Under the pieces are notes generated by a model that did no database searches, was not told where the DNA came from, and worked only from the letters and a program-made list of their open reading frames with translations. Shown here in pieces: positions 1-33,880 of a stretch of 64,000 bases of DNA. The position numbers and the translations under genes were made by a program. Each line of letters starts with the position of its first letter. The stretch's first letter is position 1. The DNA comes from Gadus chalcogrammus (lineage: Eukaryota > Chordata > Actinopteri > Gadiformes > Gadidae): NCBI RefSeq assembly GCF_026213295.1, contig NC_079422.1, positions 25,810,130 through 25,874,129 on the forward strand. The letters are read 5' to 3'.

Positions 1-320
1 TCTCATGCTTAGAGTCTGTAAACTTCTTCGGCGGCCTGTTGCTTTAAATATTGCCGCCTTGAAGGTTTATGGGATACAAATATCACCTCTCCTTTCATAA
101 AGTTTGGTAAGGAGAAACGCATATAAAGGTGGGTAAAAGGTTGCATCGAGGAACCTTTCCTAAGCATTTTTAGAATTCAAACAACCTTTCCTACAAGTAT
201 TTCCGGGTCATCTCGTTAGGGAAGAAGAGAATCCATAGAGGCCCTAAAGCTACCCTGCCATAACAACAACCTAACATTTAAATAAAAAGTCAAAGACATA
301 GACAGAAGTTGCATTGTTAA

Positions 321-326
321 TTTATT
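321..326 (-). promoter_or_regulatory. poly(A) signal of the left mucin
   Basis: AATAAA reads on the minus strand about 120 bases past the stop codon of the left mucin, at a normal distance for a 3' end. The flank from here to position 1 shows no further recognisable gene. Confidence 0.6.
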
Positions 327-447
327 AATTTGCATTAGACATTTTTTGACAAACATTAAAGTGATTCGCTTTCAAATAAAAACATCAAAAAAGGTTTTAG
401 CATAGCCTGAGCGTAACGGTGGGCGTCTTTTGGGTCGTTTCCATCAT

Positions 448-22765
<22,318 letters not shown>

Positions 22766-22821
22766 CCTTCCCACTATGGGATTGCCAAGAAGATATTTAA
22801 CATGCTGGTCCCTGATGGCCT

Positions 22822-22857
22822 CTTTATATTGAGATCGCAATATTTTGCCCCCACCCC
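22822..22857 (-). promoter_or_regulatory. Core promoter of the left mucin
   Basis: On the minus strand a GGGGTGGGGGC (CACCC/KLF-type) box at 22847-22857 is followed by TATAAAG at 22822-22828, about 57 bases before the ATG. The same two boxes with the same spacing precede the right copy, which supports function. The transcription start is inferred to lie near 22795. Confidence 0.6.
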
Positions 22858-22935
22858 TTTCAGGGTTATTTTAGATTATTTGCTGGGGCATAGAGCAAAT
22901 AGATAGTCATGGACCAGAAGCCCTGACCATTGAAT

Positions 22936-22945
22936 GCATGTGTGC

Positions 22946-23031
<86 letters not shown>
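22936..23031. repeat. (TGCG)n microsatellite at the edge of the homology arm
   Basis: About 22 copies of TGCG. It is alternating purine-pyrimidine sequence, which can adopt Z-DNA. Homology of the two mucin flanks ends here: the right copy has (CA)n at the same place. Confidence 0.9.
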
Positions 23032-23039
23032 AGTTGTTA

Positions 23040-24115
23040 AATGTTTGTACAGAATATGGTGTCAAACATGATGTGCAATACAATACAAATAAGAGCAGTG
23101 TGATCATATGTAGGGCGAAGGGAGATAAGGACCTCCACTTACCACAATGTTATTTTTCTGGGGAAGAGCTTTGTGTTTGTTATAAAGTTAAGTACCTCGG
23201 GCACTTTATAACAGATCAAATGTCTGACGATGACGACAGTTTAAGACAGTGTCGTACATTACATGCCCAAGCCAATATGTTGGCAAGAAAATTTCATCGG
23301 TGTTCTGATAATGTTAAAATTAGAGCTGTCAGTTAAACTCGTTATTAACGACGTTAACGCAAAGCAATTTTAACAGCGTTAATAGTTTTTAATGCGCGAT
23401 TACCGCAAATTACTATTTTTATTTTTTTTATTTTTTTGGGCTCAAAACAAAGAAGCAGTAGCCTGACTGCTATGTTCAAGGCGTATCTTTGTATGTCCAT
23501 CGTTTAATTGCATTATAGGCTTTTTTTTTGTACCGTCCTGTTTTGATCAGTATATGCCAATGTTGTTATCAATAAAAAAACATTTGCACAAGGCAAGCCG
23601 ATGCACTTCTCCATGTTGATAAGAGCATTAAAATGAGAAAAATTAATGGGACAAAGAATTCAAGGGATATTTAGCATTGAAAAAAATAATATTAATTGCG
23701 ATTAATCGTGAGTTAACTATGGCATTAATGCGATTTATCGTGATTAAATATTTTAATCGCTTGACAGCCATAGTTAAAATATGTCTCTTTAGAGCATATT
23801 GCACTCCCCTGTAAACTGCCCCCTTATGGGGTAAGTTCAAAAAATCAAGTATGCACAGACTACAGGTTGCTTACAACGATTGTTTTAGGATCTTACTTAA
23901 AAGACCTAGGTAGAGTAGTGCAAGTGAGCTATTTGTGAATGCAGGAGTTAACACCTTACAAGCTTTATTGAGGAACCATATCTACAGATGTATCTGTCGC
24001 CTGAGTAACTCAAAGAATGAAGTCATAATGCTGCTGTCGAACCCAAGTTATAGCGCACTACGCTACCAGTCATACCTTTGGAGGCATTGGTATAAGTGCC
24101 TTTTATAATTGGTCG
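23040..24115 (+). pseudogene. LINE reverse-transcriptase C-terminal fragment, split by a hAT-like element
   Basis: Frame at 23040-23312 includes VKYLGHFITDQMSDDD and MLARKFHRCS, typical of the C-terminal part of fish non-LTR retrotransposon reverse transcriptase. After the insertion the similarity resumes (LFRAYCTPL, then ASELFVNAGVNT) to about 24115, with in-frame stops. No 5' part, endonuclease or poly(A) tail is seen. It is absent from the right arm. It is dead. Confidence 0.65.
23321..23772. mobile_element. hAT-like non-autonomous element
   Basis: The ends TAGAGCTGTCA and TGACAGCCATA are inverted with two mismatches, and the 8-bp direct repeats GTTAAAAT lie at 23313-23320 and 23773-23780. 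The interior holds inverted TTAACGC/GATTAATCG motifs and no coding frame. It interrupts the LINE fragment. Confidence 0.75.
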
Positions 24116-24145
24116 TTATGTTTTAATTTTTTCATTCTCATTCTT

Positions 24146-25538
24146 ATTTGATGAGGCCTTTATATGTTAAAGAGTGAAACAAATACAATTAATTCCATAT
24201 TGGAATTATCTTCGGGGAAACTGAACTTGTTGGCTCTTTATAATCCTATTCTATGAGCTTAATTTTACATTGACCATCTAGTCTTGCTCAAATACACCAT
24301 ATAGTGTCTCAATTATCAACTATCTCATCATTTATTTCAAATCCTGAAATGTCTTGCATGAATACAACATATAAAATGAATATTGTTGGAATCAGGATGT
24401 GTGTTTTTTATGTGTACATAATGTTGATGACTGCTCAGGTGTGAAAAATCATTCAGTTTGTTCATCTTTAGAGACACATAGTTGAAATAGCTAAATAGAT
24501 ATATCATGGTACAGATTATATCATTTACACAAATGTATCGATTGACTTATGCCGCATTCTTTTTATAGTTTAAGTGTTCATGACACAAATTAAATGAAAT
24601 AATAGCATAGAAATAATTTGAAGCAAATTGAATACAAACGTTTATTAAAACAGTGATATTCTCCCATGTGCTCATGTATATCTGTGATGTCAGTTTCCAC
24701 CCTATTTATTGAATAAGAATGTAAGGTATTTGAATGTGCAGCATACAACATTAGGTAGCTTAATGATAAATCCTTATTGTTATCAGTCTGCCAAAAATGT
24801 GGCCGACATCCAGGAAAATGTGGTCAACTAAAGGCAAGTTACTTTATTTTCACTGGCCTGTGTACACCACTCTAGCAATTCTGCTAGGCCTACAAATAGA
24901 CTACTCCAAACAACTATCTATAACCCCTCCAAGGACAAACACATTTTTACATTTGCAAAGTTTGCTGAGTTATGAAATTATTTGTCTACCACTCCCAAAG
25001 GAAGACATGTTGTGACAGACCTAATCCTGCTGTTTAAATTGACTCAGGGTGGCGCATTATTCTTCCTAAATAAACTTGAAATACGTCATGGTCAATTTAG
25101 TTTTGATGGGAGCAGTTCTGTTTAAAACCGGTCCTATAATGAAATGCAATAGAGGATTGCATTATGATATGAAGAGAAGATTAGGTATCATAAATAATAG
25201 GCCTATTAGAGGAAAGATTATTAGTCTTGCCATATCGACTATGCCGCTTTATTTGGTATTCCCAGTGTATCTGTGGATAGTGTGGGGGATAAAATCCCAC
25301 AGTTGAACAAACTAAGAGAGGTTGAGAAAGCCGAGGTTTGAAAGATAAAGAGCTATTATCACTTTCTGTTTGGTTTGACGAAGAACTCCTGATCACGAAT
25401 CATGCAGCGGTTTATATTCGCAAACTGTGTGGTTTCCCCCTCATGCACTGACCAATCAAGACATTCTATGCATTGGGCCTCGAAATTCGACACCTCTCGT
25501 GTTCCCCCACCCAAGTTCCCCATTAACTAAACATGCAC
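24146..25538. repeat. Non-coding arm of the inverted duplication (left)
   Basis: Reverse complement matches 47079-47627 (to the ERV site) and then 37349-38138. It has no recognisable gene. The intact target of the retroviral insertion (TGTG at 24735-24738) is preserved here. Homology stops abruptly at both outer ends. Confidence 0.8.
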
Positions 25539-25608
25539 GTGGCGGACTCAGGGGGGGGGCAGGGGGGGCGCGCTGAAGTGCCCTTCAAGAGTGTCGAAAA
25601 CGAGAGGA

Positions 25609-25731
25609 ACCAGGTTTATTAGGCGTCAACGGGTACCTCCATAACTCCAGCCATCGCTATGGTGACGGGGGACGCTCCACAGTCTCCCCGTGCAAGACCC
25701 TCTCTCCCCTTCTGCCTTCCCCTCTCTCTCT

Positions 25732-25742
<11 letters not shown>
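25609..25742. repeat. Inverted repeat, left arm
   Basis: About 130 bases that match, in reverse complement and with roughly 8% difference by eye, the segment at 27383-27519. It is followed by the CT-rich tract. Confidence 0.8.
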
Positions 25743-25764
<22 letters not shown>

Positions 25765-26060
25765 CTCTCCAATCTCCATGTCTCTCTCTCTCTCGTTCTA
25801 TCTCTCTCTCTCTCCCTCTCTGTGTCCCTCTCTGTGTCCCTCTCTCTCTCCCTCCCTCTCCCTCTCTCTCTACCTCTCTCTCTTATCTCCATATCTCTCT
25901 CCCTCACTCTCACTCTGTATTATCTGTCTCTCTTTATCTTGTAATCACGCCCCCTCTCTCGCCTCTCTCTCCCTCTGTAAATCTCCCCCCCCCTCTCTCC
26001 CTCTCTCTGTACATCTCCCTCTCTCTCCCTCTCTCTCTCCCCCTGTACATCTCTCTCCCT
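25725..26060. repeat. CT-rich low-complexity tract
   Basis: Pyrimidine-rich (CTCTCT/CCCTCTCT) stretch. Apparent reading frames of Ser/Leu or Arg/Glu are compositional. Confidence 0.9.
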
Positions 26061-26190
26061 CTCGATTTACTCATGTTGGTGTTGGCAGCGTGTGTTCTGT
26101 GTTTCTCAGCATGAATCTGCTGCAACATTTGAGAGGCTGATAATGGAAAAATCAGCCCTGATTACTAGTGTGTAGACTTGTGTAACTTCT

Positions 26191-26192
<2 letters not shown>

Positions 26193-26259
<67 letters not shown>

Positions 26260-26430
26260 ACATGTGTGTGGGTGTGTGTTTGTGTGTGTGCGTGTCTCTG
26301 TTTGGTGACGTTAAATAACTACTATTTAAATCCAAGCATCGTTTCTGATTATATTGTAACAGCGATCATTCTTTCATATGTTTAAAAGTTTGTGTGTCCT
26401 TGTGTCTCTGTATCGGTGACGTGTGTGTGT

Positions 26431-26462
<32 letters not shown>

Positions 26463-26500
26463 CTGTATGTGTGTGTGTGTGTGTGTGTGTGTGGATGTGT
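26193..26500. repeat. (GT)n tracts
   Basis: Two GT tracts (26193-26300 and 26420-26494) separated by about 120 bases of ordinary sequence. No gene is seen. Confidence 0.9.
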
Positions 26501-26767
26501 AGGTGTCCATCCGGTAAATTGCTTTACATTCTGGTCCTCTCCACCCCACCAACGGAGGAAATATGTTTTAGTGTTGTTACAAATCTAACCACTAGAGGGT
26601 GCCGATGAAAAACATACACCACTGTGTGATAACAAACACCACTGTCTGAATAACACACACCACTGTGTGAATACAACACACAGACTCTTTTAAATACATT
26701 CTCCTATTGGCAGGAAGACGTGTCAGTAACTCAGTGAAGCTTGTCAGTGGGGCTGCCTGTTGGATGC

Positions 26768-27038
26768 AAACACACACGCCCACGCCCACGCCCACACCCA
26801 CACCCACGCCCACACCCACACCCACACACACACACACCCACACACACACCCACACACGCACAAAATCTTGTGCCAATATGAACAGATCCGTGTGCCCTCT
26901 GGTTCGTCCTCCATCTCAGTTCAGGCAGGTTGCAGATTGCAGATTGCAGGGTCCCCCCCCCCCACTGTCTCAGTGCATCACACTCAGCAGGGAGCCCTGG
27001 GACACAGCAAGGGAGCACACAGGCCTGCACCGGGATAA

Positions 27039-27081
<43 letters not shown>

Positions 27082-27126
27082 AACACACACACAAACAAAC
27101 ACACACACAAACACACACACACACAC
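26768..27126. repeat. CA/CCCACA-rich tracts
   Basis: Impure CCCACA/CACACA at 26768-26863 and CA/AAACA at 27042-27126. The sequence between them has no supported gene. Confidence 0.85.
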
Positions 27127-27372
27127 GCCCTCTGACTCCTGGCTCCCCGGGGGGGTCCGATGCTGAGTGTGGGGGGGGCCCCGGGGGCCGGCAGCTGTTG
27201 AGAATGATTAACATGACGAGGCCCTTGGGGGCCACTCTGCTCCCCACAGCACCTCTACATGACGACGGGGCCACACTCCACCAGGTGGTCTCAGCATCCC
27301 ACGGACCCCACGCCCCAGCTGGGGGGGGGGGGCTAAAACATGTGACTCGCTCGCTAGCTTTAGCAACAGGTT

Positions 27373-27382
<10 letters not shown>

Positions 27383-27408
<26 letters not shown>

Positions 27409-27519
27409 AAGGCAGAAGGGGAGAGAGGGTCTTGCAAGGGGAGACTGCAGAGCGTCCCCCGTCACCATAGCGATTGCTGGAGTTATGAAGGTACCCACTG
27501 ACGCCCTAATAAACCTGGT
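27383..27519. repeat. Inverted repeat, right arm
   Basis: Partner of 25609-25742, preceded by a (GA)n tract at 27374-27405 that mirrors the CT tract beside the other arm. Confidence 0.8.
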
Positions 27520-27538
27520 CTGAGGGCCCTTAAGGGCA

Positions 27539-27604
27539 GTTAGAACCACACACAGACACACACCGGAGCAGAGGCTCCGGTGTGTGTCTGTGTGTGGTTC
27601 TAAC
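27539..27604. repeat. Perfect 31-bp inverted repeat with 4-base loop
   Basis: Arms 27539-27569 and 27574-27604 are exact reverse complements around the loop AGAG; the stem closes with CCGGAGC/GCTCCGG. It could form a cruciform or an RNA hairpin. No gene context explains it. Confidence 0.9.
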
Positions 27605-27807
27605 GCACACAGACACACACCGTATACCTAACTACCCTAACAATAGGTATTATTGGAGAGATTTGCTGAAGTTAAAAGGAAGTATTATCTTGCCGATATG
27701 TTTGAAACAATTGTTTAAAAAAACAGTAAACTAATGGCCCTGCTCCAAGGGAATTCCATGTGTCGTTTTTGACTCCTCATGTTAGCATGGTAGCTCTTTA
27801 TCTCATG

Positions 27808-28275
27808 TTAAAGGTCCCATGGCGTGCTACTGTATGGATTATTTTACATAGGTGTTAGTGAGCCCCTAATACAGTACTTGAAGACGTTCAAGAAATTCAG
27901 CCTTGGTGCAGAATTACAGCCACTACAAGCCAGTCCCACAATTAGCTTTCCACAAACGTGCCGTTTTTTAGAGGCGGGTCAAGGTGGAGGTTGGGGGTGT
28001 GGCCCTGAGCAGCTTACGGCCTCTGTACCATGTGCTCGTGTTTACAGTGGATGTATCGCAATGGCGAGGTGTACACAGCTTTTGGCCTTGTTCTTATACA
28101 TAGATATCTATATCATATAATAAATATTATGTATCTGTGTCGGCCAAAACGACTACGTCTGGTTATCCAACGTCTCTGGTTAGGGATTACTGGGGGACCA
28201 TAGGCAGGATAGGGGAACTCATATTAAAGTGAGAAAACCTCATAAAGTGACATTTTCATGCCAACAAACCTTTAA
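27808..28275. mobile_element. Probable non-autonomous DNA element
   Basis: It begins TTAAAGGTCCCATGG and ends CCAACAAACCTTTAA, giving short inverted ends (TTAAAGGT) and a second shared GCATG/GCGTG block. The terminal sequence resembles a dispersed repeat frequent in fish genomes. No coding frame; no clear target duplication. Confidence 0.45.
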
Positions 28276-28530
28276 GATAAGAGAGCTGGCCCTAGGGTGA
28301 CCACTGAAACTATTGTTTCTCTTTAGTCAAGGACTTCATTATATTTCTCAATTCACTTATATGTTAAGGTTAAATAACTATTGTCACAATTCAAGTTAAA
28401 CGTTGCAGGCCGTACTAATGTATTTTCCGTATGGATAAAGGAGCCATTATCTGGCCCGGAGGAAAGGTCAACAAAGGTCAACAAAGGCCTGCATCCTGAG
28501 GGAGTCTCTCCTTTACCAAGAGACAGTCGT

Positions 28531-28925
28531 TGTAGTGGCTTTTTGCCAAAATCAAAAGGCCACTATAGGAGCGGGGTAGACGACACGCAATCCAAAGAAC
28601 AAAGTAGGCATTCCGATCCGAAGTTCAATCAAGAATGCTTTATTAAATAAAGCTTCAAACAAAATGATTCCTATACTTATTTGCCAACATTTGCAAATAT
28701 TTGCGATTGTTTGCGGTCAAAAAACTGTCCCGCTTCCCCGTCTTACTCTTGTTTGTGTTACAGTCCCGCAGGTGAATTAAATCCCTTTAATTAGCTGAAT
28801 GACTGCAATAATAGAACTGACCTACTGGGGGAGCCAGACAGAATGCAAACTCAAATTAACCATAGATATATAAATTATTATTGTTTCCATTTCATTATTG
28901 CCATACTTCCATTATGGCTCCAACA
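28531..28925 (-). repeat. 3' LTR of the BEL/Pao element
   Basis: A 395-bp terminal repeat (TGTAGTGG...CCAACA on plus strand) that pairs with 36226-36621. The 5-bp target duplication GTCGT lies at 28526-28530 and 36622-36626. The two LTRs differ at about 5% of positions by eye. Confidence 0.9.
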
Positions 28926-29305
28926 TACCGGCCCCTAATTGTTGACGCGGTAGCAAGACAATTAATCAATTAAATAAGGAGCCAAAGTAAACAATTTCAT
29001 AAATAGACAAACACAGCATACACTTCATAGCCCATCAGAGTCCATAGATCATAATTTCTCGTAATCCATAGTTCATTTTAATCCAATCCTTGGGAAGAAA
29101 AAAGTAATCCATGGAATAAAAAAGTAATCCTTTGGGGAAAAGTAATCCTTGGAAATCCATGCATGAATTCATGGGCAATGAGGGGTTCAAAAGTCAATGA
29201 AATGTGTGCGTGCAAGCCGTGCATGTATGGGAAATGAGAAACTCAAGGTTCAGGGGATATGTGTGCAGGTGTGTGTTCCTGTTCACAATCACGACTCCAT
29301 TACAC

Positions 29306-29611
29306 TCAATCATCTGCCTCCAAGAGCAGGCAGAGCTTGTCAATGGGTCGCTGCAGGATGCCAGTCTTGGTTTTCACCGAGACACTCCGAACGAGCCCTC
29401 CCGGCCCAGGCAGTGCCTTCACCACACGGCCCATGAGACAAGAGCTCCTTGGTGCTGTGTCGTCGACTATGATGACCAGATCATCAGGGTGAAGGTTCCG
29501 CTTAGGATTGTGCCATTTGCTTCGCTGCTGCATGATAGGGAGATACTCAATCAACATGCTGGTTGGATTAGTGTCCACAATAAAGATGTTTGCAGAGACC
29601 TCCTTTTTGAC
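29306..29611 (-). pseudogene. BEL/Pao C-terminal DUF5641-like domain, integrase missing
   Basis: The sequence EYLPIMQQRSKW, then DLVIIVDD and RPIDKLCLL, matches the C-terminal domain that follows integrase in Pao elements. It begins almost directly after the RNase H end, so the zinc-binding and catalytic integrase parts are deleted. Confidence 0.75.
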
Positions 29612-31306
29612 CTAGGGATCATCTAGAGGGATTTGTCCTAGTCTCTCTGGGATTTCAGGCCAGTCCGTTTCCTCCTTCTCTAGAAACTGAGGACCCTTCA
29701 GCCATCTTACCGACTTCAAGAATGGCTCTATGTTTAACCCATGTGAAGCGTCGTCGGCTGGGTTGTCCTTAGAGTTAACATATCTCCATTGTTTGTCTTG
29801 AGATAGTTCACAGATCAATGAAACTCTGTTGGCAACAAAGGTATGGCATCTTCTTTTTTTGTTGTGGATATATCCCAATACCGATGTGCTATCCGTCCAG
29901 AAAACAGAGTCCTTGAGTTCCTGAGGTAGCTCCCTCTTCAGCATCCGATCCACTTTCACGGCAAGTGCTGCTGCAGTAAGCTCCAGCCTGGGTATCGTGA
30001 TCTGTTTGAGAGGAGTCACTCTTGATTTTCCCAGAACAAATGCAACGCCGACCCTTCCTGCTGTGTTGGTGAGCCTGAGATAACTGACAGTGCCGTAACC
30101 TATTTCACTTGCATCACTGAAGTGATGGAGCTCTGCAGTCCTTATAGGGCCAAAATCCTCAGGTTTCATGCACCTATCCACTGTAAACCTGCTGAGCTGC
30201 TCCAGTCCTGTGATCCATCTCTGCCATTGGTTGGAAAAGTCTTCTGGGATAATTTGGTCCCATCTTGACTTTACTTTGCAGAGTCCTTGGAGTATTTGTT
30301 TTGCTTTCAGGGTGAATGGAGAAAGGAACCCTAATGGATCATAGATTGAGCTAACCATAGAAAGGATGCCTCTTCTGGTAGGGGCTCTATCCTTGATGGC
30401 GAAAGAGTCACTTTCGGTGTTCCATTCGATCCCAAGTGCCCTTTCGATAGGCAATTTCTCCTTGTCTAAATCTAGTTCCTTAAATTGCTTGGCTCTGTGA
30501 TGTTCTGGAATACTCGCCAGCACTTCACGGCTATTACTGACCCATTTGGTAAATGAGAAGCCCCCTTGGGCACATGCCTCTCTGAGGTCACTGATAAGCT
30601 TGATAGCTTCTTCCACTGTGGCTGTAGACGTGAGGCAGTCGTCGACATAGAAGTTGTTCCTGATTGTCTGAGTTACTTCTCTGTCGTACCTGTGGCAATT
30701 GTCTTCTGCAGTTTGCCTTAAAGTGAAATTAGCAATGCTAGGAGAAGACACTGCACCAAATAGGTGGACATTCATCCTGTAGGCCTCCAAGGGTTTGCTG
30801 GTGTCTCCTCCTGGCCACCTGGCCAAGTCCCTGTGATGTTCTTGCACTCGGTAGAACATTGATTCAATGTCTGCCATGAAGGCAATCTGTTCTTGGCGGA
30901 ACCGGAGGAGGACTCCTATGAGGGTGTTTGTTAAATTGGGTCCTTGGAAGAGTTCCTGGTTTAGAGAGTTGTCTTTAAACTATGCAGCACAATCGAACAC
31001 AGCTCTTAGTTTACCCTTCTGTTGATGGTAAACACCATGGTGAGGTATGTGCCATACCTGTCCATCCTTACGATGAAGCTGTTCCATTGGCACCTTTTCT
31101 GCGTATCCCTTTTCCAGCACTTCAGTCATGAACCTTTTATACTCCATGGCATATCCTGCATCCCTCTTAAACTTCCTGAGGAGATTTAGAGTGCGTTGTT
31201 GAGCCACTGCATAGTTGTCTGGCATAACTGTGTCTTTGTTGCGAAAAGGTAAAGGCAGATGGTAGTGTCCATTTTTGAGAACAAAGGAATTACATTCCAT
31301 TGTCAT
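29612..31306 (-). pseudogene. BEL/Pao reverse transcriptase and RNase H, broken
   Basis: The frame at 30980-31306 covers the N-terminal linker of RT (MEYKRFMTEVLEKGY, then VWHIPHHGVYH). A stop and a frame break separate it from the 421-codon frame at 29612-30877. That one holds the YVDD catalytic motif, the RT thumb ([12 protein letters not shown]) and an RNase H-like domain ([12 protein letters not shown], then [11 protein letters not shown]). It ends with a stop shortly after the RNase H. Confidence 0.85.
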
Positions 31307-31593
31307 GAACCTTTCAAATTCAAATTGAAATTCTTCTCGGTGCAGAATGACGCTGAGCTGCCAGGGTCAAGGAAAGCGTAGGTTGAGATGAACCTATTTC
31401 CTTTGTCAACCTTGATTTTGACGGGAATAATGGCAAGCGCAAGGTTCTTACCGGCCCCAGTTGATTCACCTGCTGATACAAGGGCACTGTTGACAGTTCT
31501 TTTTTCAGCTGGGCTGGACGTTGGCTGATGTTCCAGGTTTGTGTTTTCAATGTTCTCTATATGCAGTATGGTTGGGTGAGACCTTTGACACAT
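31303..31593 (-). pseudogene. BEL/Pao aspartic protease (DUF1758-like), degraded
   Basis: The TYAFLDPGSSASFC segment matches the retropepsin active-site region, but Pro replaces Ser/Thr in the usual D-S/T-G triad (DPGS). It is followed directly by a stop and should be inactive. Confidence 0.65.
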
Positions 31594-31672
31594 GTCAGCC
31601 GTCTCCTGCAGTTCTTGCTCATATGACCTCTAAGCAGACATCCAAAACAATAGCCATTTATTTTCAGAAAGT

Positions 31673-32344
31673 CTACCTCTTCTTTGTGTGGACGGGCTTT
31701 AAACTCTGGGCAATCAATGAGTGCATGTTTGGCTTTGCAGAAATTGCATGAAGAAGCAGGATTGATACATTGAAGCTGTTGCTTAAAGGTCCACTTGGTG
31801 TATTTGAAGGTACGATGCCGTCTTCTTCATTAGATGGTTCCACTATGGTCGCAAAGCTGCAGCCTCTGTTCTTGGGTGACTTGGGAACAACTGCAGGGTT
31901 CCTTGTAACTATCCTCCTGATAGGGGGGTTGTGGTCTTGTATATCCCCAAACAGTGGATCCAGGAGTATTTTTGCTTGCCTTTCCATGAATTCCACCAGG
32001 TTATGGAATCTAGCTCTGCCCTTCGTTCTCTGTAAAGTGTCATAGGCTGTTGTTCGCCATCTTTCTCGCAGCTTGTAGGGAAGTTTGGAAATTATCAACC
32101 TTAAATTTGATGGCATATCGAGCTCTTCCATATACTCTAAGCTTCTCATTGCATTACAGCATCCTCTTAGGTACAGCGCATAGGCATGGAGCCCTTTTCC
32201 ATCATCAGCTCTGACTGCTGTCCAATTTAAAGCCTTCTCCATATAGGCGTTGGTTATTTTAATTTCATCCCCAAAGTGCTCCTCTAGTAGCCGCTTGGCT
32301 TCGACATATCCATGACGAGCGTCCATGTGGAGACAGCTGCGCAC
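31673..32344 (-). pseudogene. BEL/Pao gag, DUF1759-like part
   Basis: Contains YVEAKRLLEEHFGDE and a run of helical sequence (LISKLPYKLRERWR) as in the DUF1759 gag domain of Pao elements. It overlaps the preceding gag frame in a different phase and ends before a zinc-knuckle region is clear. Confidence 0.65.
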
Positions 32345-33389
32345 AAGGCTCCTTGGCTGGCCTGATGTGTACTGTTCCAGAATGTAGAGCCTGTCTTGAC
32401 AGCTCCAGTTTTATCTTCAATGACGTGTTCAAATGCCCTCATGAAAACATGGTAATTTAGCGGGTCACCATCAAATGCTTTGATCTCCCTAGCCGGTAGT
32501 AAGGCTAGCTTTTGCTGCGTGATAATGAGTTCAGCAAGATTTCCTTGACCTTTTATCACCGTGCTGAGGTTATCATGAGTTTCATGACTGTGGCTTAATT
32601 CGTCCGTGATGCGTACTCTTGAAGGCTTAGATTGTTTTATTGGAGCCTGAGGGCTACGTTGGCTCTGTACATCCTGACTAAAGCCAAAGGTTTCAACAGT
32701 GTGCTGGAGAGGTGTTTTGGGTACTGCACCCATTCTCATGAACTCCACTGGTGAGACTTCAGGATCCATAAAGTCAATGGTCTTCAATTTGCTGGCTTCA
32801 AAATAATCGTTCATTGCATCCTGTCGAGTTTCCTCATCCATATCTATTTGCAGAACTTTTATTTTAGCAGCCGATGCTGCAATTTCTGTGTTCAGCTCCA
32901 GTCGTTCCAATCTTGCTTTCAGTTCAGCTTCTTGAAGTTGTAGAGCGTGTTTTTCCTTTAATGCTGCCGCTCGGGTCAGCAGAGCCGCATTCTCGGCAGC
33001 TGCTTTTTTACATGCAGATGACACTGAGGATTGAGCCCTTGATCCTTTTGATTGTCGAGACACATTGGAAATACTGTCAAGGGGATTGATCCTTGATTGA
33101 GCCATTTGTTTTCCTTTCCACACTTTGACCTCTTTCTCAAAGTATTGAAATTTGTTATTCGTGGCTCTTACCAGTCCACATGATCCTCTTCTCTCTCATC
33201 CATTGATAGGAGCTTTTGCACAGAATGATGAACATTTTTAAAATCATTGACAGCTTGAATAAATGTTTCCAAACCTTCCTTCACAATATCCACATTTCCA
33301 TCATCAATGATCAACGCTTTTATTTCATTCATCTTTCTTGTGCATGATCCCAGTTTCCCTCTGCGTGTGGCTTTGAGGGATTTTAACAA
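32284..33389 (-). pseudogene. BEL/Pao gag, N-terminal part, broken
   Basis: The frame at 33168-33389 (basic N-terminus, then helical sequence) and the frame at 32284-33123 (coiled coil rich in Ala/Leu/Glu at about residues 30-85) together look like a BEL/Pao gag start. The junction needs a frame change, so the gene is broken. Confidence 0.6.
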
Positions 33390-33810
33390 GTCTCAAGTAG
33401 TCCTATGTCCGACATATTCACACTTTATTATGAAGTTGTTGTTTTATTTTTTTTCTATGGCGTGTGTCACGGACGAAGTGTGCGCTGTTCCTTTAATGAC
33501 ATTTATACAGCAACACCGTATTCTATTACACTGCTTGCATCCACAGATCGCTGGTATGCAAATCAACTTTCCATTTTAAACCGACGTCATCATCTTCTTT
33601 GTACATCCCGACATCACGTTGTCAGCGTTGTATACGGGACGGGTTCATTCATGAACTTATCCATGTTCATGAATGAAAAAAACCGCACGGAATCCGTACG
33701 GAATCCGTACGGAAACCGTACGGATTCCGTACGGTTTGGCAAGAATTCCGTACGGAATCCGTACGGTTTCCGTACGGATTCCGTACGGTTTTGAATGACT
33801 AATAGCCGCG

Positions 33811-33880
33811 GCTATTAGTCATTCACTCCGGCTATTAGTCATTCACTCCGGCTATTAGTTATTCACTCCGGCTATTAGGT
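33811..33880. repeat. 20-bp tandem array, left arm
   Basis: Three and a half copies of the unit CTATTAGTCATTCACTCCGG, next to the 32-bp palindrome at 33793-33824. Confidence 0.95.
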
